The notes beneath the pieces were generated by a model. The model was not told the DNA's origin. It worked only from the letters and a program-made list of their open reading frames with translations, and did not search any database. A stretch of DNA of 64,000 nucleotides from Nocardioides sp. Soil774. GTDB taxonomy: Bacteria > Actinomycetota > Actinomycetes > Propionibacteriales > Nocardioidaceae. This document shows, one piece after another, positions 50,379-63,011 of the stretch. Every line of letters begins with the position of its first letter. Position 1 is the stretch's first letter. The position numbers and the translations under genes were made by a program. Location of the stretch: positions 732,270 through 796,269 of the forward strand of contig NZ_LMSM01000006.1 in NCBI RefSeq assembly GCF_001428125.1. Direction: 5' to 3'.

Positions 50379-51814
50379 GGCGCACCAAGGCCCTCGCGAC
50401 GGGCGTGCTCGCTGTCCTGGCCCTGTCGGCCTGCGACGCGAGCGTCTACTCCCTGCCGCTTCCCGGGGGACCGGACACCGGCGACAACCCGATGACGATC
50501 AAGGTCGAGTTCGCCGACGTGCTCGACCTCGTGCCTCAGTCGACGGTCAAGGTCAACGACATCAGCGTCGGCAAGGTGACCGACATCGACCTCGAGGGCT
50601 ACCAGGCGCTCGTCACGATGGAGGTCCGCCGCGACGTCGACCTGCCCGGCAACGCTGTCGCCGAGCTGCGACAGACCAGCCTGCTCGGGGAGAAGTTCGT
50701 CGAGCTGAGCGCGCCCGACGAGGGCGCGATCGCCGACCGACTCGAGGACGGCGAGACCATCCCCATCGAGCGGGCCGGGCGCAACCCCGAGGTCGAGGAG
50801 GTGCTCGGCGCGCTGAGCCTGCTCCTCAACGGCGGCGGCGTGGCCCAGCTCAAGACGATCACCCAGGAGCTCAACCTCGCCCTCGACGGTCGGGAGGACT
50901 CGGCGAAGTCCGTGCTGCGCAACCTGCGGGTCTTCACCGGCCAGCTCGACGAGAACAAGGCCGACATCGTCGACGCGATCGAGTCGCTCAACCGGCTCGC
51001 CGTGGCTGCCGAGAAGCAGCTGCCCACGATCGACAAGGCGCTCGAGGAGCTGCCCAGCGCGCTGGACTCCATCGACCGCCAGCGTGACGACCTCGTGGAG
51101 ATGCTCACCGCGCTCAACGACCTCTCCGACGTGGCCGTCGACGTGATCGCGCAGTCCAAGGACGCCACCATCACCTCGCTGAAGCGGCTCAACCCCGTGC
51201 TCACCCAGCTCGCGGCCTCGGGCGACGACTTCACCAACGCCTTCAACGTCTTCCTGACCTACCCCTTCGTCGACGAGGTCGTCGGACGCGACCCGCAGGT
51301 CGCGCGCAACCTGCACATGGGCGACTACACCAACCTGTCGATCACCCTCGACGTCGACCTCACCTCGGTCCCCACGACGATCCCCACGACCCTGCCGACC
51401 GAGGCGTGCATCCCGCTCAGCCAGTTGCCCCAGGACGGACCGCTGCCCGACAGCAGCCGGCTGTGCCAGGACGCGCTCGACGCGATCAACGACTGCCTCG
51501 CGGGCCTGCGCAAGGGTGACGTCACGGCCTGCCTGGGCCTGCCCGGCTCGGTGATCGCGGCGGTGTGCCAGCAGGCCCCGGTGCCCGGGCTGTGCGGGGC
51601 GTCCGGCACCCCGACCCTGCCGCTGCCGACCCCCACGCTCCCGACCGCGCCGGTCCCCAGCCTGCCCACGATCAGCCTGCCCGGCCTGCCCCGCCCAGCG
51701 GCGTACGACGACCCGCCCGACCCACGGCGCGGGCCCACCCTGGGGCAGCTGTCGGAGATCTACGACCCGGCCCTCGTCAGCCTGCTCGTGCCCGCGATGG
51801 TGGTGGAGCGATGA
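50375..51814 (+). CDS. mceE: Mce lipoprotein MceE
   Basis: A 479-residue Mce protein and the lipoprotein of the set, with lipobox LSAC (Cys20) instead of a membrane helix. The MCE domain is VLDLVPQSTVKVNDISVGKVTDIDLEGY at about 55-80. The C-terminal third has a proline-rich, PTLP-repeated segment after a cysteine-rich region (ACIPLSQLPQ, NDCLAGL, TACLGLPG, VCQQAPVPGLCGA). Its stop overlaps mceF. Confidence 0.92.
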   Translation: MRRTKALATGVLAVLALSACDASVYSLPLPGGPDTGDNPMTIKVEFADVLDLVPQSTVKVNDISVGKVTDIDLEGYQALVTMEVRRDVDLPGNAVAELRQTSLLGEKFVELSAPDEGAIADRLEDGETIPIERAGRNPEVEEVLGALSLLLNGGGVAQLKTITQELNLALDGREDSAKSVLRNLRVFTGQLDENKADIVDAIESLNRLAVAAEKQLPTIDKALEELPSALDSIDRQRDDLVEMLTALNDLSDVAVDVIAQSKDATITSLKRLNPVLTQLAASGDDFTNAFNVFLTYPFVDEVVGRDPQVARNLHMGDYTNLSITLDVDLTSVPTTIPTTLPTEACIPLSQLPQDGPLPDSSRLCQDALDAINDCLAGLRKGDVTACLGLPGSVIAAVCQQAPVPGLCGASGTPTLPLPTPTLPTAPVPSLPTISLPGLPRPAAYDDPPDPRRGPTLGQLSEIYDPALVSLLVPAMVVER

Positions 51815-53124
51815 TCACCCGCCGGACCAAGGTGCAGCTGCTCGTCTTCGCGCTCATCACGCTGCTCGGCGTGAGCTTCGTCGGCGCCCGCTATGCCCGC
51901 CTCGACCGCCTGCTCGTCGACCAGAGCTACACCGTGGTCGCCCACTTCGCCGACTCAGGAGGTGCGTTCCAGGGTGCGGAGGTGTCCTACCGCGGCGTCC
52001 GCGTGGGGCAGGTGAGCGAGCTGGTGCTCACCGACGACGGCGTCGACCTGGTGCTCGACATCGACGACGACTTCGACGACATCCCCGCCGACGCGCACGC
52101 GCTCGTGGGCAACCGCTCGGCGGTCGGCGAGCAGTACGTCGAGCTGCAACCGCAGAGCGACAAGGGCCCGTTCCTGGCCGACGGCTCCCAGATCGCGCAG
52201 GACCGCACCGCCACCCCGATCGCCACCGACACGCTCCTCACGCACCTCGACGAGACGGTCCGCAGCGTCGACCAGGACGACCTGCGCACGGTCACCTCCG
52301 AGCTCGGCCTGGCGTTCAACGGGTCGGGGCAGGACCTGCAGACCATCCTCGACAGCAGCAACGAGTTCATCACTGCCGCCGAGCAGAACTTCGACGTCAC
52401 CGTCGACCTGATCCGCGACAGCAACACCGTCCTCAACGGGCAGATCGACTCCGAGAGGGCCTTCCGTCGCTTCGCCCGCGACCTGTCGAGCTTCAGCACC
52501 ACGGTCGCGGCCCACGACAAGGACCTGCGCACCCTGATCGACGACGGGTCGCTCGGCGCCAACGAGCTGCGCACCTTCCTCGAGGACAACGAGGTCGAGC
52601 TCGGCGACCTCATCAACAACCTGGTGACCACCGGCGAGATCGTGGTCAAGCACCTCGACGGCATCGAGCAGCTGCTGGTGATCTACCCCTACGTCGTCGA
52701 GGGCGGTTTCACCGTCGTGTCCAAGTCGCCGGGCACCGGGCTCTACGACGCCCACTTCGGCATGGTGCTCACCGACAACCCCAAGGTGTGCCTGCAGGGC
52801 TACGAGGGCACCGACCGTCGCTCGCCGCTCGACGGCAGCAACCGTGCGATGAACGAGGACGCGCGCTGCACCGCGCCCGCCTCGCAGACCAACGCCCGCG
52901 GCGCGCAGAACATCCAGGCCCCCCGCGCGGCCACCGGGTGGGGCCAGCCCGACTTCGCCTACGACCCGGAGACGGGCTCGCTGACCTCCGACCCCGACGA
53001 GATCGCGCGTGTCCTGGGCCCGCGGGCCGCCACGCCGCGCACACTGGGCGAGGACTCGTGGAAGTGGCTCTACCTCGAGCCGCTGCTCGCCGGGGGCGTG
53101 ACCTCCGGTGACCGCCTTCGTTGA
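51811..53124 (+). CDS. mceF: Mce family protein MceF
   Basis: A 437-residue Mce protein; membrane helix VQLLVFALITLLGVSFVGARYARL, MCE domain SGGAFQGAEVSYRGVRVGQVSELVLTDDG, and a long helical then loop-rich C terminus with a cysteine pair (VCLQGYEG, RCTAPASQT). The ATG sits on the mceE stop (ATGA). It ends the six-protein tunnel set; the two Mce-associated proteins follow after 48 bp. Confidence 0.92.
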   Translation: MITRRTKVQLLVFALITLLGVSFVGARYARLDRLLVDQSYTVVAHFADSGGAFQGAEVSYRGVRVGQVSELVLTDDGVDLVLDIDDDFDDIPADAHALVGNRSAVGEQYVELQPQSDKGPFLADGSQIAQDRTATPIATDTLLTHLDETVRSVDQDDLRTVTSELGLAFNGSGQDLQTILDSSNEFITAAEQNFDVTVDLIRDSNTVLNGQIDSERAFRRFARDLSSFSTTVAAHDKDLRTLIDDGSLGANELRTFLEDNEVELGDLINNLVTTGEIVVKHLDGIEQLLVIYPYVVEGGFTVVSKSPGTGLYDAHFGMVLTDNPKVCLQGYEGTDRRSPLDGSNRAMNEDARCTAPASQTNARGAQNIQAPRAATGWGQPDFAYDPETGSLTSDPDEIARVLGPRAATPRTLGEDSWKWLYLEPLLAGGVTSGDRLR

Positions 53125-53132
53125 CCTGAGCA

Positions 53133-53151
53133 GGACCCCGGGAGGGGGTCC
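53133..53151 (+). other. Hairpin between mceF and the first Mce-associated gene
   Basis: GGACCCC-GGGAG-GGGGTCC, a perfect seven-pair stem. It might attenuate expression of the last two genes of the locus, or be neutral. Confidence 0.4.
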
Positions 53152-53172
53152 GCACGTTCCAGGGAGGGAACC

Positions 53173-53838
53173 ATGTCCGTGCTGACCGAAGCCGTGCGCG
53201 GCGACGTCGAGCGGCCGCCCGCCGACGGCCCCGTCGCACCGCGGCGAGGCCCCCGGTGGCGCTGGGTCGTGGCGGGGCTGCTCGCCGCCGTCTCGCTCGC
53301 CTGCGTCGCCCTGATGGTGTGGATGACCCTCGACGGCCGCGACGCCGCCGACGGCGGCCTGAGCCTGCCCGACGAGCGCGAGCAGGTCATGGGCCTGACC
53401 AGCCAGTTCGTGAAGCGGCTGGGCACCTACAGTCCCGACATGGTCGACGACTCCGGCCAGATGCCCGACTACCGCGAGCAGGTGCGCGAGGTGATCACGC
53501 CCAAGTTCGCCGCGGACTTCGACAAGGAGGTCTCGGCGGCCGAGCAGCTGGTCGCCCAGGGCGGCATCACCCGATCCGCCGACGTCTTCGCCACCGCCGT
53601 GTCCACGATCGACGACGACTCCGCGCGGGTCCTCGTGGCCGGCGCGTTCACCGACAGCTACGAGCAGGGCAAGGGCGAGAAGGCGAGGGTCGTCGACCAG
53701 GAGCCGCTGCCCTTCCGCTTCACCGTCGACCTGGTGAAGATCGACGGCGAGTGGCTCGTCGACGACTTCTCGCCGGTGAGCTCGCAGGACGAGACGCCCG
53801 GCGCGGGCACCGACGCGGGGGAGGGGAGCACGCCGTGA
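53173..53838 (+). CDS. Mce-associated membrane protein
   Basis: A 221-residue Mam-type protein found after mce genes in actinobacteria. A basic N terminus is followed by one membrane helix (RWVVAGLLAAVSLACVALMVWMTL), and an extracytoplasmic NTF2-like domain contains REQVREVITPKFAADFDKEVSAAEQLVAQGGITRSADVFATAVSTIDDDSARVLVAGAF and FRFTVDLVKIDGEWLVDDFSPV. Such proteins stabilise the Mce complex in mycobacteria. Its stop overlaps the next gene's GTG. Confidence 0.85.
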   Translation: MSVLTEAVRGDVERPPADGPVAPRRGPRWRWVVAGLLAAVSLACVALMVWMTLDGRDAADGGLSLPDEREQVMGLTSQFVKRLGTYSPDMVDDSGQMPDYREQVREVITPKFAADFDKEVSAAEQLVAQGGITRSADVFATAVSTIDDDSARVLVAGAFTDSYEQGKGEKARVVDQEPLPFRFTVDLVKIDGEWLVDDFSPVSSQDETPGAGTDAGEGSTP

Positions 53839-54590
53839 GCGACTCGCCCACCTGGTACGACCTGCTCGACGTCCCCCGTCACGCCTCGGCCGACTCCGTG
53901 CGGGCGGCCTGGAAGCAGCAGATCGCCGACCTCGAGCCCGGCGACCGGCGTTTCGACGCGCTCAACCGCGCGGCCAAGGTGCTGCTCGACCCCGGTGCGC
54001 GGGCGGCGTACGACGCCGCGCTGGCGCCCGAGGAGCCGGAGGACCTGCCGCCGGTCGAGGGGGGCGCCCCGACCGGCGGACCGGACTCGACCAGCGGATC
54101 GCGAGGAGTGCCGTCGTGGCTCCTGGCCGGCCTCGGCGTCGTCGCGGCCGTGCTGCTGGCGGCCACGACCTGGATGTGGACCGGGCGTGACGACGGCGCC
54201 GGCGACCGGGCGGCACGTGATGCCCAGGTGGCGGCCGAGCGGGCGGTCGTGCCGGTGCTGTCCTACGACTACGAGCACCTCGACGCCGACCGGGCGGCAG
54301 CGACCGCGCTGATGACGGGGCACTACAAGTCGGAGTACGACAAGCTCTTCGCGGTGCTCCAGGACAACGCACCCCGGACCCGGACGAAGGTGAGCGCGTC
54401 GGTGATCGCCTCCGGGGTCGTGCGCGCCAGCGACGACCGGGTCCAGGTGCTGGTGTTCGTGGACCGGCCGACGACCAACAAGCTGAGCGCCGACCCGGTG
54501 GTCTACAAGGACCAGGTGACGCTCTCGATGCAGCGCGTCGACGACCAGTGGCTGGTCGACGACCTCATCACCTCACCCGTCCAGGGGTGA
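53835..54590 (+). CDS. J-like domain fused to a Mce-associated domain
   Basis: A 251-residue protein. Residues 5-62 resemble a DnaJ domain (WYDLLDVPRHASADSVRAAWKQQIADL, then DALNRAAKVLLDPGARAAYDAAL) but have no HPD tripeptide; the corresponding loop is LEPGDRRF. A Pro/Gly linker leads to one membrane helix (about 93-115, SWLLAGLGVVAAVLLAATTWMW) and a C-terminal Mam-like NTF2 domain (ERAVVPVLSYDYEHLDADRAAATALMTGHYKSEYDKLF, VYKDQVTLSMQRVDDQWLVDDL). The cytoplasmic J-like part would face inwards. GTG 53835 overlaps the previous stop (GTGA). It is the last gene of the Mce locus, ending 242 bp before rpoB. Confidence 0.8.
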   Translation: MSDSPTWYDLLDVPRHASADSVRAAWKQQIADLEPGDRRFDALNRAAKVLLDPGARAAYDAALAPEEPEDLPPVEGGAPTGGPDSTSGSRGVPSWLLAGLGVVAAVLLAATTWMWTGRDDGAGDRAARDAQVAAERAVVPVLSYDYEHLDADRAAATALMTGHYKSEYDKLFAVLQDNAPRTRTKVSASVIASGVVRASDDRVQVLVFVDRPTTNKLSADPVVYKDQVTLSMQRVDDQWLVDDLITSPVQG

Positions 54591-54598
54591 CCCCTGGG
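54582..54598 (+). terminator. Hairpin at the end of the Mce locus
   Basis: CCAGGGG-TGA-CCCCTGG spans the stop codon of the last Mce-associated gene. It is seven pairs with a three-base loop and no T-tract, so it is a moderate terminator candidate. Confidence 0.4.
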
Positions 54599-54704
54599 GG
54601 TGTGCCCGGCGCGCCCTGCTTGACCCGGGGCGCTGCGGCGTTCACACTCATGGCCAACGCGTGGAGCTCTCCCGCCAGGACCTGGCCGGGACTTGACCCC
54701 GCGT

Positions 54705-54733
54705 TTGAGGCGTGTGTCGAAGTGCGCTATCGT
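54705..54733 (+). promoter_or_regulatory. Promoter of rpoBC
   Basis: TTGAGG (54705-54710), an exact 17-base spacer and TATCGT (54728-54733). Transcription near 54740 leaves a leader of about 93 bases to the TTG start. This is the best-matched promoter in the window. Confidence 0.65.
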
Positions 54734-54832
54734 GGGTCCTTGCGCCTGCCCTCAGATGCCCGACACCTTCCGGACGGTTGTTGTGGTGGTCGGCCGGCGC
54801 CGAGATCACTTGATCATTTGTGAGGACACCTC

Positions 54833-57800
54833 TTGGCCGCGCGCAGCACCGCTGGTAACCACCGTCGCACCTCTTTCGCAAAGATCACCGAACCTCTCGA
54901 GGTTCCCCCCCTCATCTCGCTCCAGACGAGCAGCTTCGACTGGCTGGTCGGCGGAGAGCGTTGGGAGGAGGAGGTGGCTGCCCGCAGGGCCGCCGGTGAG
55001 GACGTCTCCGAGAAGACCGGTCTGCAGGAGATCTTCGAGGAGATCTCCCCGATCGAGGACTTCTCCGAGACGATGATGCTCTCCTTCGACAACCCCGTCT
55101 TCCTCGACGAGAAGTACACAGAGGAGGAGTGCAAGGAGAAGGACTTCACCTACTCCCGCCCGCTCTACGTCTCGGCCGAGTTCATGAACCACGAGACCGG
55201 TGAGATCAAGGGCCAGACGGTCTTCATGGGCGACTTCCCCATGATGACCAAGAAGGGCACCTTCATCATCAACGGCACTGAGCGTGTCGTGGTCTCGCAG
55301 CTGGTGCGCTCGCCCGGTGTCTACTTCGAGTCGACCCCGGACAAGACCTCCGACAAGGACATCTTCACCGCCAAGCTCATCCCGAGCCGTGGCGCGTGGC
55401 TGGAGTTCGAGATCGACAAGCGCGACCTGGTCGGCGTGCGCCTGGACCGCAAGCGCAAGCAGAACGTCACCGTGCTGCTCAAGGCGCTCGGCTGGACCAC
55501 CGAGCAGATCCGCGAGGAGTTCGGCCAGTACGAGTCGATGATGCTGACCCTCGAGAAGGACAGCGTCCGCTACGAGGTCGTCCACGAGGAGCTGCAGAAG
55601 AAGGCGCGGGGCGAGGCCCCGACCGCCGAGCAGGTCAACGACGAGGTCACCCGGCTCGCGCTGCTCGACATCTACCGCAAGCTGCGCCCCGGCGAGCCGC
55701 CGACGGCCGAGGCCGCGCAGACGCTGCTCAACAACTACTACTTCAACCCCAAGCGCTACGACCTGGCGAAGGTCGGCCGCTACAAGATCAACAAGAAGCT
55801 CGGCCTGCACGAGGCCTTCGACCAGCAGACGCTGACCATCGACGACGTCGTGGCCGCGATCCGCTACGTCGTGCAGCTGCACGCTGCCGGCATCCAGGTG
55901 GAGTCGCCCGACCTGGTCGACGCCGAGGGCAACGTCGTCGAGGGTCCCGACGGTGCTCCCGTCAAGGTCCAGGCCGACGACATCGACCACTTCGGCAACC
56001 GTCGCATGCGCACGGTCGGCGAGCTCATCCAGAACCAGCTCCGCACGGGCCTGGCCCGCATGGAGCGCGTGGTCCGCGAGCGGATGACGACCCAGGACGT
56101 CGAGGCCATCACGCCGCAGTCCCTGATCAACATCCGCCCCGTGGTCGCGGCGCTGAAGGAGTTCTTCGGCACCTCGCAGCTGAGCCAGTTCATGGACCAG
56201 ACCAACCCGATCGCCGGCCTGACGCACAAGCGTCGCCTGTCGGCCCTCGGTCCCGGTGGTCTGTCCCGTGACCGCGCCGGCATGGAGGTCCGTGACGTCC
56301 ACCCGTCGCACTACGGCCGCATGTGCCCGATCGAGACCCCGGAAGGCCCGAACATCGGCCTGATCGGCTCGCTCGCCTCCTACGGACGCATCAACCCGTT
56401 CGGCTTCGTCGAGACGCCCTACCGCAAGGTGGAGGCCGGTGTGGTCACCGACCAGATCGACTACCTCACCGCCGACGACGAGGACCGCTACGTCATCGCG
56501 CAGGCCAACGCGCCGCTCGACGCCAAGATGCGCTTCGTCGAGGAGCGCGTCCTGGTCCGCCAGAAGCACGGCGAGGTCGACGCGATCCTGCGTGACGAGG
56601 TCGACTACATGGACGTCTCGCCGCGCCAGATGGTGTCGGTCGCGACGGCCCTGATCCCCTTCCTCGAGCACGACGACGCCAACCGTGCGCTCATGGGCGC
56701 CAACATGCAGCGCCAGGCCGTCCCGCTGATCACCAGCGACAGCCCGCTGGTCGGCACCGGCATGGAGTACCGCGCCGCCGTCGACGCCGGCGACGTGGTC
56801 GTGGCCGACAACGCCGGTGTGGTGAAGGAGGTGTCCGCCGACGCCATCGAGACGATGAACGACGACGGCACCTACCAGACCTACCGCCTGGCCAAGTTCC
56901 GTCGCTCCAACCAGGGCACCTGCATCAACCAGCGCCCGCTGGTGAAGGCCGGTGACCGTCTCGAGGTCGGCACGCCGATCGCCGACGGTCCCTGCACCGA
57001 CGACGCCGAGATGGCGCTGGGCACCAACCTGCTCGTCGCCTTCATGCCGTGGCAGGGCCACAACTACGAGGACGCGATCATCCTCAGCCAGCGCCTGGTG
57101 CAGGAGGACGTCCTCACCTCGATCCACATCGAGGAGCACGAGGTCGACGCCCGCGACACCAAGCTCGGCCCCGAGGAGATCACGCGGGACATCCCGAACA
57201 TCTCCGAGGAGGGCCTGGCCGACCTCGACGAGCGCGGCATCATCCGCATCGGCGCCGAGGTCACCACCGGTGACATCCTGGTCGGCAAGGTCACGCCCAA
57301 GGGCGAGACCGAGCTCACCCCCGAGGAGCGCCTGCTCCGCGCGATCTTCGGCGAGAAGGCGCGCGAGGTGCGCGACACCTCGATGAAGGTGCCGCACGGC
57401 GAGTCCGGCACGGTCATCGGCGTGCGCGTCTTCGACCGCGAGGACGGCGACGACCTGCCCCCGGGCGTCAACCAGCTCGTCCGCGTCTACGTCGCCCAGA
57501 AGCGCAAGATCTCGGTCGGCGACAAGCTCGCCGGTCGTCACGGCAACAAGGGCGTCATCGCCAAGATCCTGCCTGTCGAGGACATGCCGTTCATGGAGGA
57601 CGGCACGCCGGTCGACGTCGTGCTCAACCCGCTGGGTGTGCCGCGTCGTATGAACATCGGCCAGATCCTCGAGCTGCACCTGGGCTGGCTGGCCAAGCAG
57701 GGCTGGGACCTCAACCTGTCGGGCGAGAAGGGCGAGTCGGACTGGAAGAAGCGCCTCATCTCGATCGGCGCCGACAAGGCCGACCCCAACACCAAGGTCG

Positions 57801-58414
57801 CGACCCCGGTGTTCGACGGTGCGCGCGAGGACGAGATCACCGGCCTGCTGGGCTCGACCCTGCCCAACCGTGACGGTGAGCGGATGGTCAAGGAGGACGG
57901 CAAGGCCGCCCTCTTCGACGGTCGCTCGGGTGAGCCGTTCCCGGAGCCGGTGGCCGTGGGCTACATGTACATCCTCAAGCTCCACCACCTCGTCGACGAC
58001 AAGATCCACGCTCGCTCGACCGGCCCCTACTCGATGATCACGCAGCAGCCCCTGGGCGGAAAGGCCCAGTTCGGCGGCCAGCGGTTCGGCGAGATGGAGG
58101 TCTGGGCGATGGAGGCCTACGGCGCTGCCTACGCCCTCCAGGAGCTGCTCACGATCAAGTCCGACGACGTGCCTGGTCGCGTGAAGGTCTACGAGGCGAT
58201 CGTCAAGGGCGAGAACATCCCCGACTCCGGCATCCCCGAGTCGTTCAAGGTGCTCGTCAAGGAGATGCAGTCCCTCTGCCTCAACGTCGAGGTGCTGTCG
58301 CAGGACGGCAGCGCCATCTCGCTCAAGGACGCCGAGGAAGACGTCTTCCGTGCGGCCGAGGAGCTCGGCATCGACCTGTCGCGGCGCGAGCCCAGCAGCG
58401 TCGAAGAAGTCTGA
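54833..58414 (+). CDS. rpoB: DNA-directed RNA polymerase subunit beta
   Basis: A 1193-residue beta subunit of RNA polymerase. The rifampicin-site region reads [71 protein letters not shown], and [26 protein letters not shown] and the terminal [29 protein letters not shown] are conserved. The start is TTG 54833: GAGGA lies six bases upstream and no better start fits. In the rifampicin pocket the fourth residue after the MD of FMDQ is Thr rather than the common Asn (MDQTNP). A 12-pair hairpin follows. Confidence 0.98.
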   Translation: MAARSTAGNHRRTSFAKITEPLEVPPLISLQTSSFDWLVGGERWEEEVAARRAAGEDVSEKTGLQEIFEEISPIEDFSETMMLSFDNPVFLDEKYTEEECKEKDFTYSRPLYVSAEFMNHETGEIKGQTVFMGDFPMMTKKGTFIINGTERVVVSQLVRSPGVYFESTPDKTSDKDIFTAKLIPSRGAWLEFEIDKRDLVGVRLDRKRKQNVTVLLKALGWTTEQIREEFGQYESMMLTLEKDSVRYEVVHEELQKKARGEAPTAEQVNDEVTRLALLDIYRKLRPGEPPTAEAAQTLLNNYYFNPKRYDLAKVGRYKINKKLGLHEAFDQQTLTIDDVVAAIRYVVQLHAAGIQVESPDLVDAEGNVVEGPDGAPVKVQADDIDHFGNRRMRTVGELIQNQLRTGLARMERVVRERMTTQDVEAITPQSLINIRPVVAALKEFFGTSQLSQFMDQTNPIAGLTHKRRLSALGPGGLSRDRAGMEVRDVHPSHYGRMCPIETPEGPNIGLIGSLASYGRINPFGFVETPYRKVEAGVVTDQIDYLTADDEDRYVIAQANAPLDAKMRFVEERVLVRQKHGEVDAILRDEVDYMDVSPRQMVSVATALIPFLEHDDANRALMGANMQRQAVPLITSDSPLVGTGMEYRAAVDAGDVVVADNAGVVKEVSADAIETMNDDGTYQTYRLAKFRRSNQGTCINQRPLVKAGDRLEVGTPIADGPCTDDAEMALGTNLLVAFMPWQGHNYEDAIILSQRLVQEDVLTSIHIEEHEVDARDTKLGPEEITRDIPNISEEGLADLDERGIIRIGAEVTTGDILVGKVTPKGETELTPEERLLRAIFGEKAREVRDTSMKVPHGESGTVIGVRVFDREDGDDLPPGVNQLVRVYVAQKRKISVGDKLAGRHGNKGVIAKILPVEDMPFMEDGTPVDVVLNPLGVPRRMNIGQILELHLGWLAKQGWDLNLSGEKGESDWKKRLISIGADKADPNTKVATPVFDGAREDEITGLLGSTLPNRDGERMVKEDGKAALFDGRSGEPFPEPVAVGYMYILKLHHLVDDKIHARSTGPYSMITQQPLGGKAQFGGQRFGEMEVWAMEAYGAAYALQELLTIKSDDVPGRVKVYEAIVKGENIPDSGIPESFKVLVKEMQSLCLNVEVLSQDGSAISLKDAEEDVFRAAEELGIDLSRREPSSVEEV

Positions 58415-58420
58415 GGTCGA

Positions 58421-58449
58421 GTCCCGGGCGGCCCGCCGCCGCCCGGGAC
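58421..58449 (+). other. Strong hairpin between rpoB and rpoC
   Basis: GTCCCGGGCGGC and GCCGCCCGGGAC form a perfect 12-pair stem with a CCGCC loop, starting seven bases after rpoB. No T-tract follows. It may partly terminate transcription or mark an RNA processing site so that beta and beta' are balanced. Confidence 0.55.
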
Positions 58450-58498
58450 CCCTCAGTCACCAGCCACCTGACTCAAACAGCAATCAAAGGAACACATC

Positions 58499-62344
<3,846 letters not shown>

Positions 62345-62354
62345 TCGCGGTCCC

Positions 62355-62395
62355 ACCGGGCCCCGGTCTCCCCTCGCGGGAGGCCGGGGCCCGGT
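62355..62395 (+). terminator. Terminator of rpoBC
   Basis: ACCGGGCCCCGG and CCGGGGCCCGGT pair perfectly, continuing inwards into CTCCC/GGGAG, followed by CGCATTTCCTT. It lies 11 bp after the rpoC stop. Confidence 0.8.
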
Positions 62396-62427
62396 CGCAT
62401 TTCCTTGGCTCGCGTCGTGTCCCGGCG

Positions 62428-62433
62428 CAGACT
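62428..62433 (+). promoter_or_regulatory. Weak -10 box of the DUF4232-like gene
   Basis: CAGACT with six bases to ATG 62440. Spacing matches the leaderless pattern but the sequence match is imperfect. Confidence 0.3.
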
Positions 62434-62439
62434 TGGACC

Positions 62440-62976
62440 ATGGTCCGATCCGCCTGGCACCGCACGCTCCTGGCCCTGCTCGGCGTCTGCGCCGTCGCGT
62501 TGGTGGGGACCCTGCACCAGGGCGTCGCGGCCGCACCCGCGCGGTCCGCGTCGGTGCCGGAGTGCCGCAACGCCGACCTGCACGCCGACTATCGCCCTCG
62601 TGACGCGGCCGCAGGCCACCGCTACGGCGTGGTCCGGCTGCGCAACACCAGCGACCGGTCCTGCGTGGTCCAGGGCTACGGCGGGCTGTCCTACGTCGGT
62701 GGTGGTGACGGCACGCAGGTCGGCGCAGCAGCCGACCGCGAGGTGCGCCCGGTGCGGCGGGTGGTGCTGGCGCCGGGGGACCGGGCGCGGAGCACGGTCG
62801 CCGAGACGTCCGCAGCGAGCTATCCCCGTTCGGTCTGCCGACCGACCCCCGTCGACGGGTTCCGGGTCTACGCCCCCGACGCGACGCGCTCCCAGCTCGT
62901 CGTCCATCCCACCACCGGGTGCCGCAACGCTGCGGTGCACCTGCTCTCGCACACGCCCTACCGCGCCCTGCGATGA
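62440..62976 (+). CDS. Secreted DUF4232-like protein
   Basis: A 178-residue protein with a Sec signal peptide (HRTLLALLGVCAVALVGTLHQGVAAAPA, cleavage near residue 35). The mature domain has four cysteines placed as in DUF4232 proteins: VPECRNADLHADYRPRDAAAGHRYGVVRLRNTSDRSCVVQGYGGLSYVGG, VLAPGDRARSTV, SVCRPTPVDGFRVYAP and TTGCRNAAVHL. The function of this domain is not known; two disulfides are likely. It follows the rpoBC terminator on its own promoter. Confidence 0.82.
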   Translation: MVRSAWHRTLLALLGVCAVALVGTLHQGVAAAPARSASVPECRNADLHADYRPRDAAAGHRYGVVRLRNTSDRSCVVQGYGGLSYVGGGDGTQVGAAADREVRPVRRVVLAPGDRARSTVAETSAASYPRSVCRPTPVDGFRVYAPDATRSQLVVHPTTGCRNAAVHLLSHTPYRALR

Positions 62977-62999
62977 GGGGAGGGTGGGGACGCTCTGGA

Positions 63000-63005
63000 A
63001 GAATC
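63000..63005 (+). promoter_or_regulatory. Weak -10 box of the geranylgeranyl-reductase-family gene
   Basis: AAGAAT followed by six bases and GTG 63012, matching the leaderless spacing. Confidence 0.3.
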
Positions 63006-63011
63006 TGGGCG

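Noticed and set aside
54650..54823. Small open frame in the rpoB leader
   Set aside because: It spans the -35 and -10 boxes of rpoB and has no ribosome site or recognisable sequence.
54806..58009. A 1067-codon minus-strand open frame across rpoB
   Set aside because: Shadow of rpoB caused by strong third-position GC bias; no ribosome site or family match.
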